From positions 13,341,691-13,405,690 of the forward strand of contig OZ023185.1 in the NCBI GenBank assembly GCA_963995505.1: a DNA stretch of 64,000 nucleotides, written 5' to 3'. The DNA is from Hypericum androsaemum (Eukaryota; Streptophyta; Magnoliopsida; Malpighiales; Hypericaceae). Below are positions 44,912 to 58,636 of the stretch, one piece after another; the stretch's first letter is position 1, and each line of letters starts with the position of its first letter. The notes beneath the pieces are model-generated. The model did not search any database. It was not told where the DNA came from and worked only from the letters and a program-made list of their open reading frames with translations. The position numbers and the translations under genes are program-made.

Positions 44912-45965
44912 ATCCTTTCTTCGCATTACATTATTGAAGCGCTGAGTTTGCTGTCTATAAAGGCCAGAAGAACGGCTTCACCTATGATCCATCCTCCGGT
45001 TTTGGAACTCGGCTCTTAAGCTATTCCAGTCAGGTTTACAAGGAACTTGGTATCATTGTTTCTCTTGAGTTATAAGGTAGGCACTCTGTAGTTTATAAGA
45101 CAAAGACTTTACGTAGCTACCCATGTGATTTTCCAATGCTGAGAATCATCGAAGATGCGAGGGCAAAATGGTAGCTAGAAGAACGAGTGCATTGTCACCC
45201 CCAGTTTCACCAGAAAACCTCTAAAAAGAGTTGTTGAAATGCTGAGGGCATGCGCTCGATAAGCTATCTTTAAAATCCAGATGTAGATCCTTTGGGTTCG
45301 GCTATGCGATTCGATGGTTGGATGTGAAAACCCTGTTGTTTGATCCAAGCAATGGGTGCCTGAAAAAGAGTATTGTCTCTAAACGCTAAGGTCATTTATA
45401 TGGTTTACTCAATGAGCTGTTCTTTAGATGACAAGCCCTCAGTCCGCAGCAACCAAACAAGTGTGATGCCAACATATGAATCTTGATTTTGTTGTTGTTG
45501 AAACCAGAGTATTCCGATTCGATCCAGGTCCGGTTACAAATTCTTAGCAAAATGTAACACAGGTGATTCTAACCTTTGAATTTGAAGCTTCTAGCTTGCT
45601 TATATGACTTCTTCTCACTTGGTTGATCATGCTTGATCGTACATATTAAGAGCGGATTCTTTTTCCGATGATCATGAAACTTCATATAAGAATTTGATAA
45701 TGTAATTTGATCTCTCTATTCATCTTGCCAAAGCTTTCAGCTTAAATCCAACCCAAGTCATTGTGTAACAGGAAGAGGAACAAGTCAAACAAATGGCGTG
45801 GCAAGATATTATACGGTGAAACAAGCAATTTTGGACAACACTTAAACTGACTTGAGGCACTCTACTGTCATTCACATCGGATGTAGAAAAATCACGAACT
45901 ACCATGTACCAATCTGCCAAAATCATATCCTGACCCAAGGGAAGATGCTGTCAGACACCAATTTC
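44912..45965. other. Spacer between convergent genes
   Basis: Contains the 3' untranslated regions of the coiled-coil gene (+) and the ceramidase (-). No other gene is seen. Confidence 0.5.
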
Positions 45966-47571
45966 TCACTGCTGCTTCGGTTTTTGGATCTTCACATATG
46001 GGAAGAGCATGAAGTGTGCAACTTTTGGGTTCCAACCCAACTGTTGGGCGCGGCAAAACATCAAGAAACTGTTTGCGAAGTACGAATTGAACCCCATGAG
46101 CACATGCCACAGAGCGTGTCCCTGGGGGTTGAAGTACCACTGAGTGATTTGCTGACAATACAGCCGGTCAAAGAGCCAACAAATGCTCCCAAGAAGTATG
46201 GTACCCAAATACAGCTTTGCCAGTCGCTTAGCAGCGATATCCTCAGTGTAGATGTAGTATTTATACATCCGGGGCACGCATAGAAGACAAAGTATAGCGT
46301 AGTGCACCTTGAAACCGACTCCAAAGCGAACAAATGCATGGGCCGCTGCAAACAAAACTCCGTAGAGGAACAAGAATGTGGGCATGGTACTGCGGTAGTG
46401 CCAATCTGGCGAGTAGAGGATGTAGAAGTACAAAAGCATTTCCCAAACCATTGGTGTCTCATCACCCTGTTGCTGCCTGAAATTGTCTGATGGCAATCAG
46501 CTTAACTTATTGCAAAAAGACGTCAAACAAAAAGAACAAAAAGATCATGAAGAGTAAAAGACTAGTACATCTATAACAGAGAAAAGCACTCTCTTCGGTT
46601 TTTGCTTCATGGTCAGCAATTCCAGATGTCATAAAAAACCTTGAGACCAAAAGACAGAAAAGTATACCCAAAATCCAGGAACGGGGTTTTTTCCCTCTAG
46701 ATTTAAAACTGTCCTATTTCTTTCCTTCCAAATAAACTCGTCTAACTACTCTTGTTAAAGCAAAAATATCGCTGTAGTGCTCAAGTAGAGAGCCAGTTAG
46801 CTAGACCACATGTTGTTGTTAAACATTAACAGGCATTCAACATTATAACAGTCGAATAAAATTGGTACTGCAGCCCATTCATTCAAGATCCGCAAAATCT
46901 CATCAAGACCAGCTGAGCAACCCCAACTAACTACCAACGACCCAAACTCGAGTCCATTGGTCAAATTTATAAAATCATTTTAACATATAAATCCACCAGT
47001 AGAAGTCTCTAATTCTTCATAGCTATGCCAGACATCAGAGCACCAAGACACAACTTGTTTTGTTTAACTTTCAACTAAGTATGATATGCACCATACTGAG
47101 CTTCGACCAATAAGAAATGGCATGGCTTGGTACATAACATCAGAATTCCTAAATGTATGCTCCCAGATACGTGGCTACTTGTGAAAGAAAAGATCATGCC
47201 ACAGACAAATAAGATTTTGTAAAGTATAGAACTATATGTACCCTTTCTAGAAAGTATCATATGTGAGTATTTTTTCACTAATGCAAAAGGGAAAAGATTG
47301 TGCAAACTGAATGTACTCACATGCGCTGAAGTGAAGCATGGTAGATCATACTTCCAATAGCGAGGATCATATTAGAAATGTGAAGCACACTAAACCTCTT
47401 CTCAAATCGTTGCCTCAACGCATTTATCAGGCCAACGAGGGGCAAAAGAATGCCTGGAATATTTGATATGGTATTGAAGAACTCGGCAACATAGGAAGAA
47501 TGAAGATAGTTCTGTTCGCACCAGTCAGCAGAAGTAACGGGGCCCCAAAAACTTGATATACTATCAGCCAT
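45966..47571 (-). CDS. ACER: Alkaline ceramidase
   Basis: Two exons on the minus strand, 47321-47571 and 45966-46476, split a Met codon after AT (phase 2), giving 253 residues, the usual length. The start is MADSISSFWGPVTSADWCEQNY, with the DWCE..NY block of the family. Seven hydrophobic helices are expected. Residues equivalent to the zinc and catalytic site are present: Ser and His in SMIYHASL, Asp in QQQGDE, and the H-X3-H pair in HALWHVLMG. The enzyme hydrolyses ceramide (in plants preferentially phytoceramide) to a sphingoid base and fatty acid in the endoplasmic reticulum or Golgi. A pyrimidine-rich acceptor, TTTGCAG, about 70 bases before the ATG points to an intron in the leader, reaching right to about 48.6 kb. 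Confidence 0.95.
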
Positions 47572-49252
47572 TTATTGATATATATATGTTACCAGAGAAT
47601 GATTATCGAGCCAATACACGTCCTACGAAGATGATAAGGCCATAACCTGCAAAGCATGTTCACAATAAAATCATTAGCATACATGTTGAACAACACAATG
47701 CAGACTTAACCTTCCTCAGCAAAAACAAAAAACACAATATGGACTTTGAAAATAAATTAGCTTTACTACATCAACAGGTTGTGCTACAAAACATATTTTC
47801 ACTAAGATCTACGATTCACCACAAATCAAATGTGTATGAAAATTCTCCAAATAAACCATAATATACTATGTAGAAATACATGAAGTAAGCAAGATACTCA
47901 ACAACCTTAAACTTCTTGTCCACAAAGTAAGCTCATAATCTGTTCCCAGAGCTACCACGGTTCCTATTGCTCCTATCTTCTACATTGGCACAAGCACAAC
48001 CCATATGTCAAAGAAAGCAAACCCGCAGAGATCCTAGTTCCATTCTTTGACCCTATTAATAGTCACTAACTAGAACAACCCTAGAAGAAACTAGGTAAGA
48101 GGCCCCAGAGACATTTCCTAACACCGGCCTGCCCTTAATGTCTGATCAAAGATGGCACCTCAAAACACAGAAAATATCTGAAAACTGATCAGCTTCACTG
48201 TACCCAACATCCTACAAAACTAACAACTGGTTCCTCTCGTTTCGGCCCACCAAAGCCAATGAAGACACACACACGATCCCCAACTCCAACAACAATAAGC
48301 ATTGCAAATCGCGATACAAACACGAGAAGATTTTGCAGATCAACTCCGCCTTTTCGCACAATAAAGGACGCGAAAGCCCGAAGCACAACTTCCACATCAT
48401 CCCCCAAAGTAACGGCAGCATAAAATCAAGCAACTCCCAGGCATCTCAAAGCATGACCTAAAGTACGAACCAGGAGAGAAAAAAAAAACAAAAAAAAAAG
48501 AAAAAGCGATAAGATCTCAACCCAATCGAATTTTCTATTAGTTGGCTCCTAATTAGCCCTAAAACCATAACAAAACCAAAAGACCTCTAAAAAAAATCAA
48601 AGAGATCCAAAAAAAATAAAGAAGCTTGATTGATGCAATTCGTAGGGCTCCATATCCAACCATTGATTCCTAGGTATAGTGTTGGGGAGGGGGCCGTCGA
48701 TGCGGCGGCTGGCGCAGGGAAGGGGTAGGGTTGGCTGGTTCTCCTCCGCGTCAAAAAAATATAGAAACCCGATTTTGGATTTCTATTTTTCTTTTTCCGG
48801 CAAATTTCTTTTCCCGTTCTCGAGGGAACCTTCCTTAATATATTCTGTTTGGGATTGGATTGATCAATAAATAAACAAAAGTATCTCGCAAACTTCTCCT
48901 CTCTACGTGGGCTTTTTTTTTTTTTTGGAGAAGGCTATGTGGTTTTGAGAATATCGAATATGATGATTCAATTATTTTGTTTATTGCCAGCTAAATAAAG
49001 ATTTATACATGTAGTATAAACAAATTAAAATGATTTTTCCAAAATATGGATTCATACATGAATCAATATAACACGGTTACATCAAGTTTCAAGAATAATA
49101 AGAGAAACTGTAATTAGGTGTAGAGTTCCTTTTTGAAAAAGCACAGGTTGTAGCCAGTCAAAATTTACTCTAGAAAAATTCAATGAGAAACATTCGAGGT
49201 AAGGAAAAATAGTACTATTGGATTGTAACTCTAAACACCAAGCTAAAGAACG
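47572..49252. other. Leader and promoter region of the ceramidase gene, then spacer
   Basis: The part to about 48.7 kb probably holds a leader intron and first exon on the minus strand. Open frames near 48195-48433 and 48679-48870 have no family resemblance. The remainder is AT-rich. Confidence 0.45.
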
Positions 49253-49266
49253 CATTGGACTAACTT

Positions 49267-52200
49267 TTTTTTGCAGGGAAACAATGCATTTTATTTAAAA
49301 GATTCAGGAATTACAACTTAGAAACCTAATCCCACACTTTCCCAATTCGTACAATAGTACGAGGAACAATCTACTTACAATACCCACCTATTCCTAGTTC
49401 CAACCAAGATTGTTCTACCTATCCATCTCTAAGGCAGCAAGAGGACACTACCCTTCTAAAAACCTTACCCAGAAAATCCGCCCCACAGAAAAAATCGGAC
49501 AAGAAAAAGAGTGCACGATAATACCATTGCAGAAGATGAAGACTGTGTGTCGCCCCTTTATACATCCATCCCCAAGCAAGAAACAAACCAAAACCCACCC
49601 CTTTCCCGAGCCCCCACTAACCTACCCGGCCGATGTCCAACTCATGGTGGCTTCCAGGTCTCTTCCCCGCCATGTCGAGTGGTGGGCGCACAGCCACCTC
49701 ATTATCAACGCCGCCACAAAAATCCCCTTTCTCATCCCTCACCACCACTGTCGTTTTTCCTCCACCTGCGCAACCTATCCCTGCATAAATGTTAACCTTA
49801 CCCTCATTCTCCACACTCCCTCCATAGTCTGAACTCCTTTCCAGCACCTCCTTAAAGTCGAGCAAGCGTCCACCAACATTAAAGAGACCCACATTGGCAT
49901 CTCAACCCCTGCCTACAGCCATACGAGACAGAGAAGGAGCACTCAAAAAAGTGGTGTGTGGTATTCTCTGAGTTGTTCCCACAAAGAGGGCAACCATCTT
50001 CCACATCAATTTCTTTCCGCACCAAACTAGCCCTCACCAGAAGGTTGTTATCCAAGACCTGTCACGAGAAGGTCTTCATCCATGGGACACAATTAAGCTT
50101 CCAACATCTCAATAGCAAGTCATTCCCAACAGTTTGGGTTGCAGTAAGAGACGACTCCATCCAACACCCATTTAAATCCACAGAGTAACCACTGCGGATC
50201 GTATATATGATGTCTTTCATGTGCTGCTATCTCGGGTTAATTCTCATAAAACTAATTTGAGTTGTGTCCTCCTCCTCAAAGAAAATATATAACAGATCCT
50301 CATTCCATGTGTGGGACTCTATATCAATAAGCTTCGATACAAATGTAACTGCATCAGTCCTAGGGTATCAAAATTTCTGAGTCCCTTCTCTTGGTCCCGG
50401 CAACCAATGATCATCGCATACCCGTATTTGGTTTTCCTTCCCAAGCCTCTACTCCAAGCCCCCCCCTACTTCGCCAGGTGTAGCTCACTTGGGGGCGATC
50501 CTTACCTCTAATAAGTAGACCCGCGGGAAGTACCTCGCTCTCAACAACCTCGCCGCAAGGGAGTCCAGATTCATAATTAATATCCAACCTTGTTTCGCCA
50601 GCATAGCCCTATTAAAGTTTTGGAGCCGTCGGAATTTCAATCCCCCATCTCTCTTTAGATCGACTCATCTTTTCCCAGCTCCGCCAGTGAACTTTTTCTT
50701 GATTATCGACTCCTTTCCAATATAAATTGCATAGGAGTGACTCTATTCTTTCACATGTCCCCACCGGTAGCTCAAAGTAACTCATCACATAAGTCAGGAT
50801 AGACTACATAACCGACTTGATCATAACTTCCCTATCTGCCCTTGACAAGGTCCTAGCCTTCCATGTTCCAATCTTATCTTGAATCCGGCCTTCGAACTGG
50901 GAGAAAATATGTTTCTTCGATCTTCAATTATGGTTGGGAGGCCCAAGTAGGTCTCCACCCCACCCCTATCAGAACTCCCAGAATACTTCTCAGTCTCTCC
51001 ACTTCCTCCACCCCCATATTTTGGCTAAAGGTGACTGCACTTTTTTCCAAATTGACATACCGACCTGAGGCTTTAGTGTAAATATCCAAGATGTGAAGAA
51101 GGTTTCTAAACTCAGTATTTGTAGCCCTAGAGAAAAGAAGAGCATCATCATCAAAGAACAGACGAGAGAGTGATGGAGCACCTTTCGCCAATCTGATATT
51201 ATAAAGTGTCCCCTTCCTACGCGCATCATTGAACAAGACGCCAAACCCTTTCGCACAACGTAGAAAGAGATAAGGAGAGAGAGGGTCTCATTGCCGGATG
51301 CCCATAGTTCGAATAAACTCCTCTCCCACCAAGCCATTCATCTGAACTACATATTTGACTGAGTGAACGCATCTCATCACAAGGTTTACAAAAGGAACCC
51401 AGAAGCCCAAGGCCACCATCATCCTCTCAAGGAAGTCCCATTCAATTCTATCATACTCCTTCATCACATCAAGCTTGATCGCACAATAACCTTACTTCCC
51501 GGTGGTTTTCTTCTTGAGATAGTGGTAGGCCTTAAACCCAATAAGATCCACATCTGTGATGAGTCTACCTGGAAAAAAAGTACCGTGGTTATCATGAACA
51601 ATGGCATCCAGACACCCTTTTAACATATTAGCAATTGCCTTTGTAATTAATTTTATCAGCACATTACAAAGACTAATAGGTTAAAATTTAGATGGTGGCT
51701 TTGGTATTGATGTTAGTAAGGACACATCCCTTATTCAGAGCTACCAAAGTCCCACGGGTCATTGTCGGCCCCACAAATCTCCAAAGCTTCTGATAAAAAT
51801 TAGATGGCATACCATCAGGGCCAATAGCTTTTGTCGAGTACATTTGCTAAAGCGTGATATAAATTTCCTCTTTTGTAAATGGAGACCCCAACACTCTAGC
51901 TCGCACTTTCTCAGTAATTATCTCTGACTCCACACCAATTGAGAAAGTGAATAGAGACTTGTGAAAACTCTGAAAAGTTTTTACAATTGTCGTCCCATCC
52001 TGAGCAAGGGTTCCCTCCTCATTTCGAATCTCCTCTATCCAATTGTGCTCATGCCAAATTTTAGCCCTTGCGTGAAAAAACCTCGTATTTTTATCTTCCT
52101 CTTTCAACGAATCTATCCTCGAGCGTTGGGCCCATATATACCCCTCACGCATAAGCAACTCTTCCCTTTCCCACAAGCAAAATGATAATCTAGCCTTTGA

Positions 52201-55126
52201 CTCCATCGTTAGAAGAACCGATTGGATCTCTTTAATCTCCTCTATCAACTTTCTTCCATTCCTTTGCACATTACCAAAGATCTGTTTATCCCACTCCTGT
52301 AGCATCTTCGCATAAGCCTGTAATCTACTCCCATTGTATGTACCCTCTAAAGTTGCTTCTTATATGTTCCTAACCACCTCTATGAGCTCGGGATGGCGCA
52401 TCCACGTAGTCTAAAAAAATTATTTTCACAGGCTTGACAAGTTCCCCTCTTTGAATATAACAAATAATCAGCAAATGGTCTGATCGGATACGAGCTCTAG
52501 CTTATGCCTTGGAGCTCGAGAATAAGTCAAACCACTAATCATCAGCCAGGAATCTGTTAAGCTTGCATTCCACCGATGCCATTCCCTCTTGCCCATTCGC
52601 CCATGTAAAGCGAAGACTAGTCTGTGGAATCTCCATAAATCCATAATATCTCATCCCTGCCAAAAAAAGCTTCCATGCAATATGTTGTAATAATTCTACC
52701 TCTCATTTTCTTCGTCATTGATATTATCTAATTAAAATACCTCAAACATAACTACGGTAATAATCTCACATCATGTAACCTCTTCATTAGCTCCCATAAA
52801 TTGTGCCTCTCATTCTCCACCGACCAACTGTAGAATCCAGTCAACCTCGAAAGAGTTCTCCTCAACATCACAACATCATTGTGATGTAAAAAGAATGAAA
52901 TTACCTCAACAGACAAAGATCTCCTCCATACAAGTAGAAGCCCTCAACTTCTAGTCTGACCCTCACATGTACATGAAACAAAAATCTCACACTCAAATTA
53001 TAATCACCACTTAACAACTTCCATCTCGTTGTTCTTCAACCTGGTCTCCGATAAGAACACCACTCTGAGGTTACAGGTTTTGACTAGCCTGCTAAGTTGT
53101 TGAACTGCACGTGGACTCCCTAACCCATGGCAGTTTTAAGCCAAGGTATTCATGGTACTTGGTGGGGCTATCCTACAGTCATCGCCTAACTAGATAGGCC
53201 CTCCAAAGTCTCTGAAGCACGATGCACCCGTTTGCTAACATGAGACTCCAACCTCCTCTAACATGTTCCTCTTCTTTTCCGTCTGTCCAATATTCGGTAG
53301 AGTTCTCTCAGTTGCCTTTAGGCCTCCAATCCTAGTAAGCTTATTTCCCTTTTTTGTAGCCATTCTGTCTTCATTCGGCTTCATGTCCATCCCATCTGCC
53401 TTATCCTCTTCCTCTATTAAGACCCCCATGGGGGGCAGATAAGTTAACCATCTCCCGCCATCAACCTCCATCGAAACCCGAGTCCCTTCCATTTCCTCTC
53501 CCCTCCGATGTGCCCTCCACCTTTTGTCTTTTCCATTCAGTCTTTTCTTTCTCCTTGCCAGACGATTCAAGATTTTGCATTCCCTTCCCCACAGTTCTGT
53601 CCTTACTGTCACAGCCCCCGCCTACCTCAATAGGGGAGAAATATACTTCGTCCCTCCTCCTCCTATCTCTTTTTGCTGTCTTACCACTTTTGTACCCACC
53701 ATCACCTTCTCCAAAGTCTCATGTATGTCATTCGCCCTCACTCTTCATTCATCCACCAAAATCACTTCACCTTGTTGGGTAGATTGATTCTCCAGCCAAA
53801 AGGGCCACCTCCTCTAATAAGACTTCTATGAGGCCCTCTTTGGGTCATTGGTGTCCATCCCTTCTCTACTACTCTACATGGTTTATGCAAAGAAGCTCTC
53901 ATCCATTCCCCAAAAGTCTCCTCGGACACCAGTAAAGAATCATCATATTCGACCAACTCACAATCCTTATCAAGGTGACCACATACATAGCAAAAAGATT
54001 GAAGTCTTTTGTACGTGAAAATCATGGTTACCATTACCCCACCTTGGAAACAGACCCTCCTCCTCTTGACAAGAGCCGATCGGAGGTCCACTTGAACCTT
54101 AATCCTCATAAACTTGCCTCTAAATTCTGGGGTGACATCCCACTCCTCAAAGGTACCCACCAATCACCTCAAAGACTTTATCATTGCCAAGTTGTATCCT
54201 CCAAGGGGTACGTCATAAGCTCGAATCCAAAATGGCACCGTAAACAAATCCTCTGCAGAAGGTTGCACATCTATGCAAAGTTTGGCTAGGACTATCACTT
54301 GTTTATCAAAATGCCAAGGCTAGTTTTCCAGGACCCTCACTATATCCTTCGCTTCATTGAACTGGAAAAGGAACTTATTTGTAGCAAGCTCGGTGACCTC
54401 CAAACCATATATTGGCTTTCACACAGTCTTTATGGTTTTCATGAAATCCTCTGCGTGAACCAACTTTTCAGAGTTTACCATTACCGTACCTAACTCCGAT
54501 GGGTTCCCTACCATCAACTCGCAGCCCAGATCCACATCCTCTTCTTTGTCCACGTGCGGAGAAATATCAGAGCATCTCCTTCCCGAGTCTGTCCCCTTCT
54601 CCTGGTACCGAACCAACTTCTTGCTCTTTCCCTACCCCCTTTGCTTGTCACAAAATCGGTACCACTTTCCCAACTGCCAGCTCCTCCCCCACCCATATCT
54701 CTTATTCTCCCTCTCTCCATAATTTTACTTTCCACTATAACAACCCCCAAGGTCCCTCAAGCGTTCTCGTTCCACCCGAGAAGTAAGAACGAGCCAAGCC
54801 AGACCCACTCCCCAAACTCAAAGAGCGATTTGGGCTCAAAGCACATAGGAAGGACTCACCAAAACCAAATCTATACAACAAGGCGGGAAGAAAAGAGGGA
54901 AAGACCGAACAGGGTGAACCCTAACTCTAGGGAGAGAAATCACTCATCTTGAGGAGGAAAACCCTAATTCTAGGGAGTGGCTCGATCGCTTGATTCTTCA
55001 TTTTCACTAAAACAAGTGATGCAGTATTAATGCATGGACAACCTTGGTCGCCATCACAACTGTCTTTTTTATTTTATTAACTTAAAGGAAGGACAACTTC
55101 TCTTCTCTTTTATTTTTTAAGATTCA
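49267..55126 (-). mobile_element. Nearly full-length but decayed LINE (L1-type)
   Basis: About 5.9 kb on the minus strand, flanked by a 14-bp direct repeat CATTGGACTAACTT (49253-49266 and 55127-55140), the kind of target duplication LINEs make. The left end is a T run, the complement of a poly(A) tail. ORF1 is in fragments around 53762-54616, with GKFMRIKVQVDL and a zinc knuckle start CYVCGHLDKDC. ORF2 begins at ATG 53153 with MNTLA-stop-NCHGLGSPRAVQ, an endonuclease start whose Trp codon is now TAA. Reverse transcriptase pieces follow at 51847-52305 and 50928-51236, with the catalytic box FFDDDALLF. RNase H-like text, VVVRDEKGDF, is near 49.7 kb. Many stops and frameshifts make it inactive. 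Confidence 0.88.
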
Positions 55127-55140
55127 CATTGGACTAACTT

Positions 55141-57596
55141 GAGCTCTCCTCGGCTAATACATCCAAAAGTGCAAGCAGAGGTATGGAAAGAGATAGTAGT
55201 TCATCATCGCTAGGCAGCCTACGTTCACTTTCCATAACCCCCATAAACATGCCACACGATGGGGATGCAAGCTCGGTTATGTATCCTCCATAAATTTAAT
55301 AAACGCATTAGCAAAGGAGCTAGGAGTCGGTTGTAGGAGAGAGATTTCAAAATCTTGCCAAAATACTAACTCCCACAAGACACTCAAAAAAGAGGGAGAG
55401 TGAAGGAAGGAAGGAAGGTGAATGGGCGGTTTTTTTTTGAATAATTTTAAATGCATAAGTGATCGTTTTGTTATTTTTCCACACGCCACATCATTTTTAC
55501 ACGTATGATGGAAAAGTCGGTGTGTCATTGCCATGTCGTCAGAGAAATTGCATCGTCTCAGCCAACTAGGTTCGGAAATATGTTTGAGGCTCTAACTGAT
55601 TTTATTTCTTCAAAAATTAGACTAATTTGATGGGTTTTAAACTATAGGATTCTAAGAAAAAGAACCAAAAGGCCCTGATGTAATTTTCGCGATACCATCA
55701 AATACTAAAGTAAAATTTTCCCAAAAATTAAGTCTTTAAAATTGACAAAATTCTCATTAACAGAATTTTAACACTATTATATTTTATGCACTCGAATTGA
55801 GAAATCTTATTAGAGCTAACTGTATGAAATCTTAGTAGGCTCGGAAATAACTATAGACTTAAACCCACTCGTTACTTGCTATATGTTAGGATTAAGACCC
55901 ATATTTTTTAATCTTTTTTTTAGAAGTAAATTTTATTAATAGTAGTGATCAGAAGAATAACTTGTAATCTCACAACCGACGGTCTTTTTAAAACCCTGAC
56001 GCAGTAAATTTTTTTAGAAAAAAAATAGTTTAAGAAAAGAGTATCGTCGATAATACTACAAATAGTTATTTTCCGACCCATGATATACATTATCTCGACG
56101 TATCAAATTAACCCATATTCTACCCTAAATGAAATTAACCCATATTCTTGGTCTCTTGCATCATACCTACTAGTTAAAGGTTGACTCTTGGGCTATATTT
56201 GTTCCATCTTTAAAATTATTTTTCGCTTGAGAATGATTTTCCAATTTTTTACATGCAGTTTTTTTAATTCTAGTCACACACTTTTTCATAAAAATATATT
56301 TTGACTTTTTTTTTGGACCTAAAATATATTTTCCCACAAAACAAACATTGCCTTAGTATCCTTCAATTCTACGGCATTGAAGTCTTGGTACATTAATATT
56401 ATAAAATAAAGTTAAAAATTTTACGTTCGGCAATGTTTCGTTATTGAAAATTGGAAAAATGTACCATTTATGTCGTAGGACTTTTAGTTCTTTTTTTTTC
56501 GTTGATAGAACTTTTAGTTCTTACACATACCACACAGAAACAAAAACATTTTAATATTATTGAGTCCAAAATCTAAATAACTACGATGCGATCTCGTATC
56601 CGACTCAGACTCGTACTTTTATATTCTAGGTAGAATTTGAGCATAGATTCTCATGAAAGCCTATAAAAGTATAATTTCTTTATTATATCATAATCCTACC
56701 AACTTACATCATTACGATATAATAAAGAAATTATATTTTTATGAAAAATGTTTGAACTCAAACGTATATTCGCACAACATGATGCGTCAAACTTAATAAT
56801 GAGAATTTACTCTTTTGGATCGGGAATGATTGTAAAAAAAGTCAACTAACAAAAATTTACTCAGTAAATTTTGAAATATTAATTTATTATCGATAAGATA
56901 ATAAATTATATTTACTTTAGGATTAAAATATAATTTTCTTCCTTTAATTGAATCTTAAAATCACCAACAAATAACCGGACTCCAATGGGTGCACTACCTG
57001 ATTGAACTAGAATTTGGGTGGTTCGCATGTTATTCGGGTATATAACACCATGACCCGGATAGGCTTTGGTCAACTGTTGAGTTGTCCACCGAGAGTCTTT
57101 TGGAACACTGATTATGATGAGAGAACTACTTGCATGTGTAGTTTTCTAGAAAGTTTCATTTTAATCCCTAATTTATAACATTTCAGTCATTGAGTTTCTA
57201 ACCATTAAAAAACATAATTCTTGGGTTTCACTATATTGGAAGGAAAGGAAAAGATTTTGAGTGACCATCCATTTTCACCAAAAGTAAGCATATTAACTAG
57301 CCAAGACAGGATGTGCAACAAAAGAACATGGCATATCATCAAATTTTGTCTATACAATATGAAACCTAACGTTAGAATAATGTTATCCATACATAGTTAC
57401 AATATGTTATCTATGATAATTGAGTTTATGGATTATGTTCGACGATGCATACACGCTTCAAGGTACAAGTGTCAAAGTTTCTTTATTATTTTATCGCATG
57501 TAAATCAGTTGCATGTAACATTTCAAGATCTTTATGAAAAATGCATCCTATCAGAATGTTTTCACGATCAAATCTATTTTAAATTTGATTTAAATT
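55141..57596. other. AT-rich spacer with element relics
   Basis: No gene is supported. About 55437-55730 looks like the right half of a MULE of the family at 42443, ending TAAAGTAAAATTTTCCC. A short hairpin is at 56670-56735. Confidence 0.45.
56670..56735. repeat. Perfect 20-bp inverted repeat with 26-base loop
   Basis: The arms 56670-56689 and 56716-56735 are exact complements (TATAATTTCTTTATTATATC). Weaker complementarity continues outward to about 56637 and 56762. It is AT-rich, perhaps a small fold-back element. Confidence 0.85.
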
Positions 57597-57605
57597 GGTC
57601 AAAAC

Positions 57606-57992
57606 GGGATCGGATTTGGTCCTGGAGGTCAAATCCAGCACGGTGCTGGAGGATTTTTATTGAAAGACACGCGGGGACTATTTTGCAAAAATATAGAAAT
57701 ACAGGAGTATAAAATAAAAAAAGCCTACAACCATTGAATCATAACTGGGTAAACCATTGAATCGTAACTGAATAAACCATTGAATCGTAACTGAGTAAAC
57801 CATTGAATCGTAACTGGATAATTGGGACAGACCCCGATTTATCCGGGACGGAAAAAAATGGACCATTGAATCATAACTAGGTAAACCATTGAATCATAAT
57901 TAAGTGAACCATTGAATTATAATTAAATCAACCATTGAATCATACAGGACGGTTCTGGTTGGATTTGACCTTCCATGACTAAATCCGCTCCC
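57606..57992. mobile_element. MULE-type MITE carrying a 23-bp minisatellite
   Basis: 387 bp with a perfect 9-bp target duplication GGTCAAAAC (57597-57605 and 57993-58001). Inverted ends of ~33 bp are GGGATCGGATTTGG on the left and the complement of GGGAGCGGATTTAG on the right. Inside is a minisatellite and no coding sequence. Confidence 0.82.
57725..57943. repeat. 23-bp minisatellite
   Basis: Eight or so units of the type AACCATTGAATCRTAACTGRRTA, in two blocks split by about 45 bases at 57820-57865. A unit here matches one from the array at 16686 at roughly 16 of 23 positions. Confidence 0.9.
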
Positions 57993-58486
57993 GGTCAAAA
58001 CTACCTTGTTATTGAATATCCACCGATCCAAATATTCCAAATTTGATTATCATGTCTCAGTTAATTTTGGTAAATATCCAACTGAATACCTTGTGGGTTT
58101 TGATTTGTGGTTTAATTTTTGATAAGTGGTACTATATGATTTCAGTTTCTCTGACCAAATAACAAATAATTTATCTAATTATCAACCAAATGACAATTCT
58201 TAACCCTACCCAATTAAATCTTTTTATGTGTCATACCATGTAATAACTTTTATCCATATAACAAACACGCCACGTCAATAATTTAATTGACGTGACCATC
58301 AATTACCCAAATTTCATTGAATCATTCAAACTCTAACCCCAACTTTTTCCCAAACTTTTTCCGGCCACCTCCATCCATGATCCATCCCTCTCCCTAAGTC
58401 GACCGACCGCCTCCGGCCCTCTTTCTTCCTGTAGCAATTGTTAGGACCAAAGCTTTTCCAATGGTTGCATAACATAAATTAAGACA

Positions 58487-58636
58487 ATGAAGAAAATCGG
58501 TGCAGGGTCCAAGAGATCCACGACAGTTCTTGTCCCGCTGTTGGTGGGTTTACCTGTTCTTCTCCTAGTTACTGTCATCATGTACCAAGCTAGTCCAAAT
58601 TACTTGACCTTCCTCAAGGAGCTGCTTCCGAGTTAG
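58487..58636 (+). pseudogene. Captured gene fragment: first exon of a membrane-anchored protein
   Basis: ATG at 58487 opens 49 residues with a basic start (MKKIGAGSKRSTT) and one strong hydrophobic helix (VLVPLLVGLPVLLLVTVIMY), then YLTFLKELLPS and a stop. One base out of frame, reading continues as ELANGVKAKDFEQRPTPGH up to AG/GTAAGA at about 58699, a good splice donor. This looks like a host exon plus donor with a one-base frameshift, carried between TIR arms. The parent gene is not recognised; the layout suggests a type II membrane protein. Confidence 0.55.

Noticed and set aside
48679..48870. Small frame upstream of the ceramidase
   Set aside because: No family resemblance; it lies in a probable leader or promoter region on the opposite strand.
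53510..53787. Plus-strand frames inside the LINE region
   Set aside because: Antisense shadows of the minus-strand LINE ORF1/ORF2.
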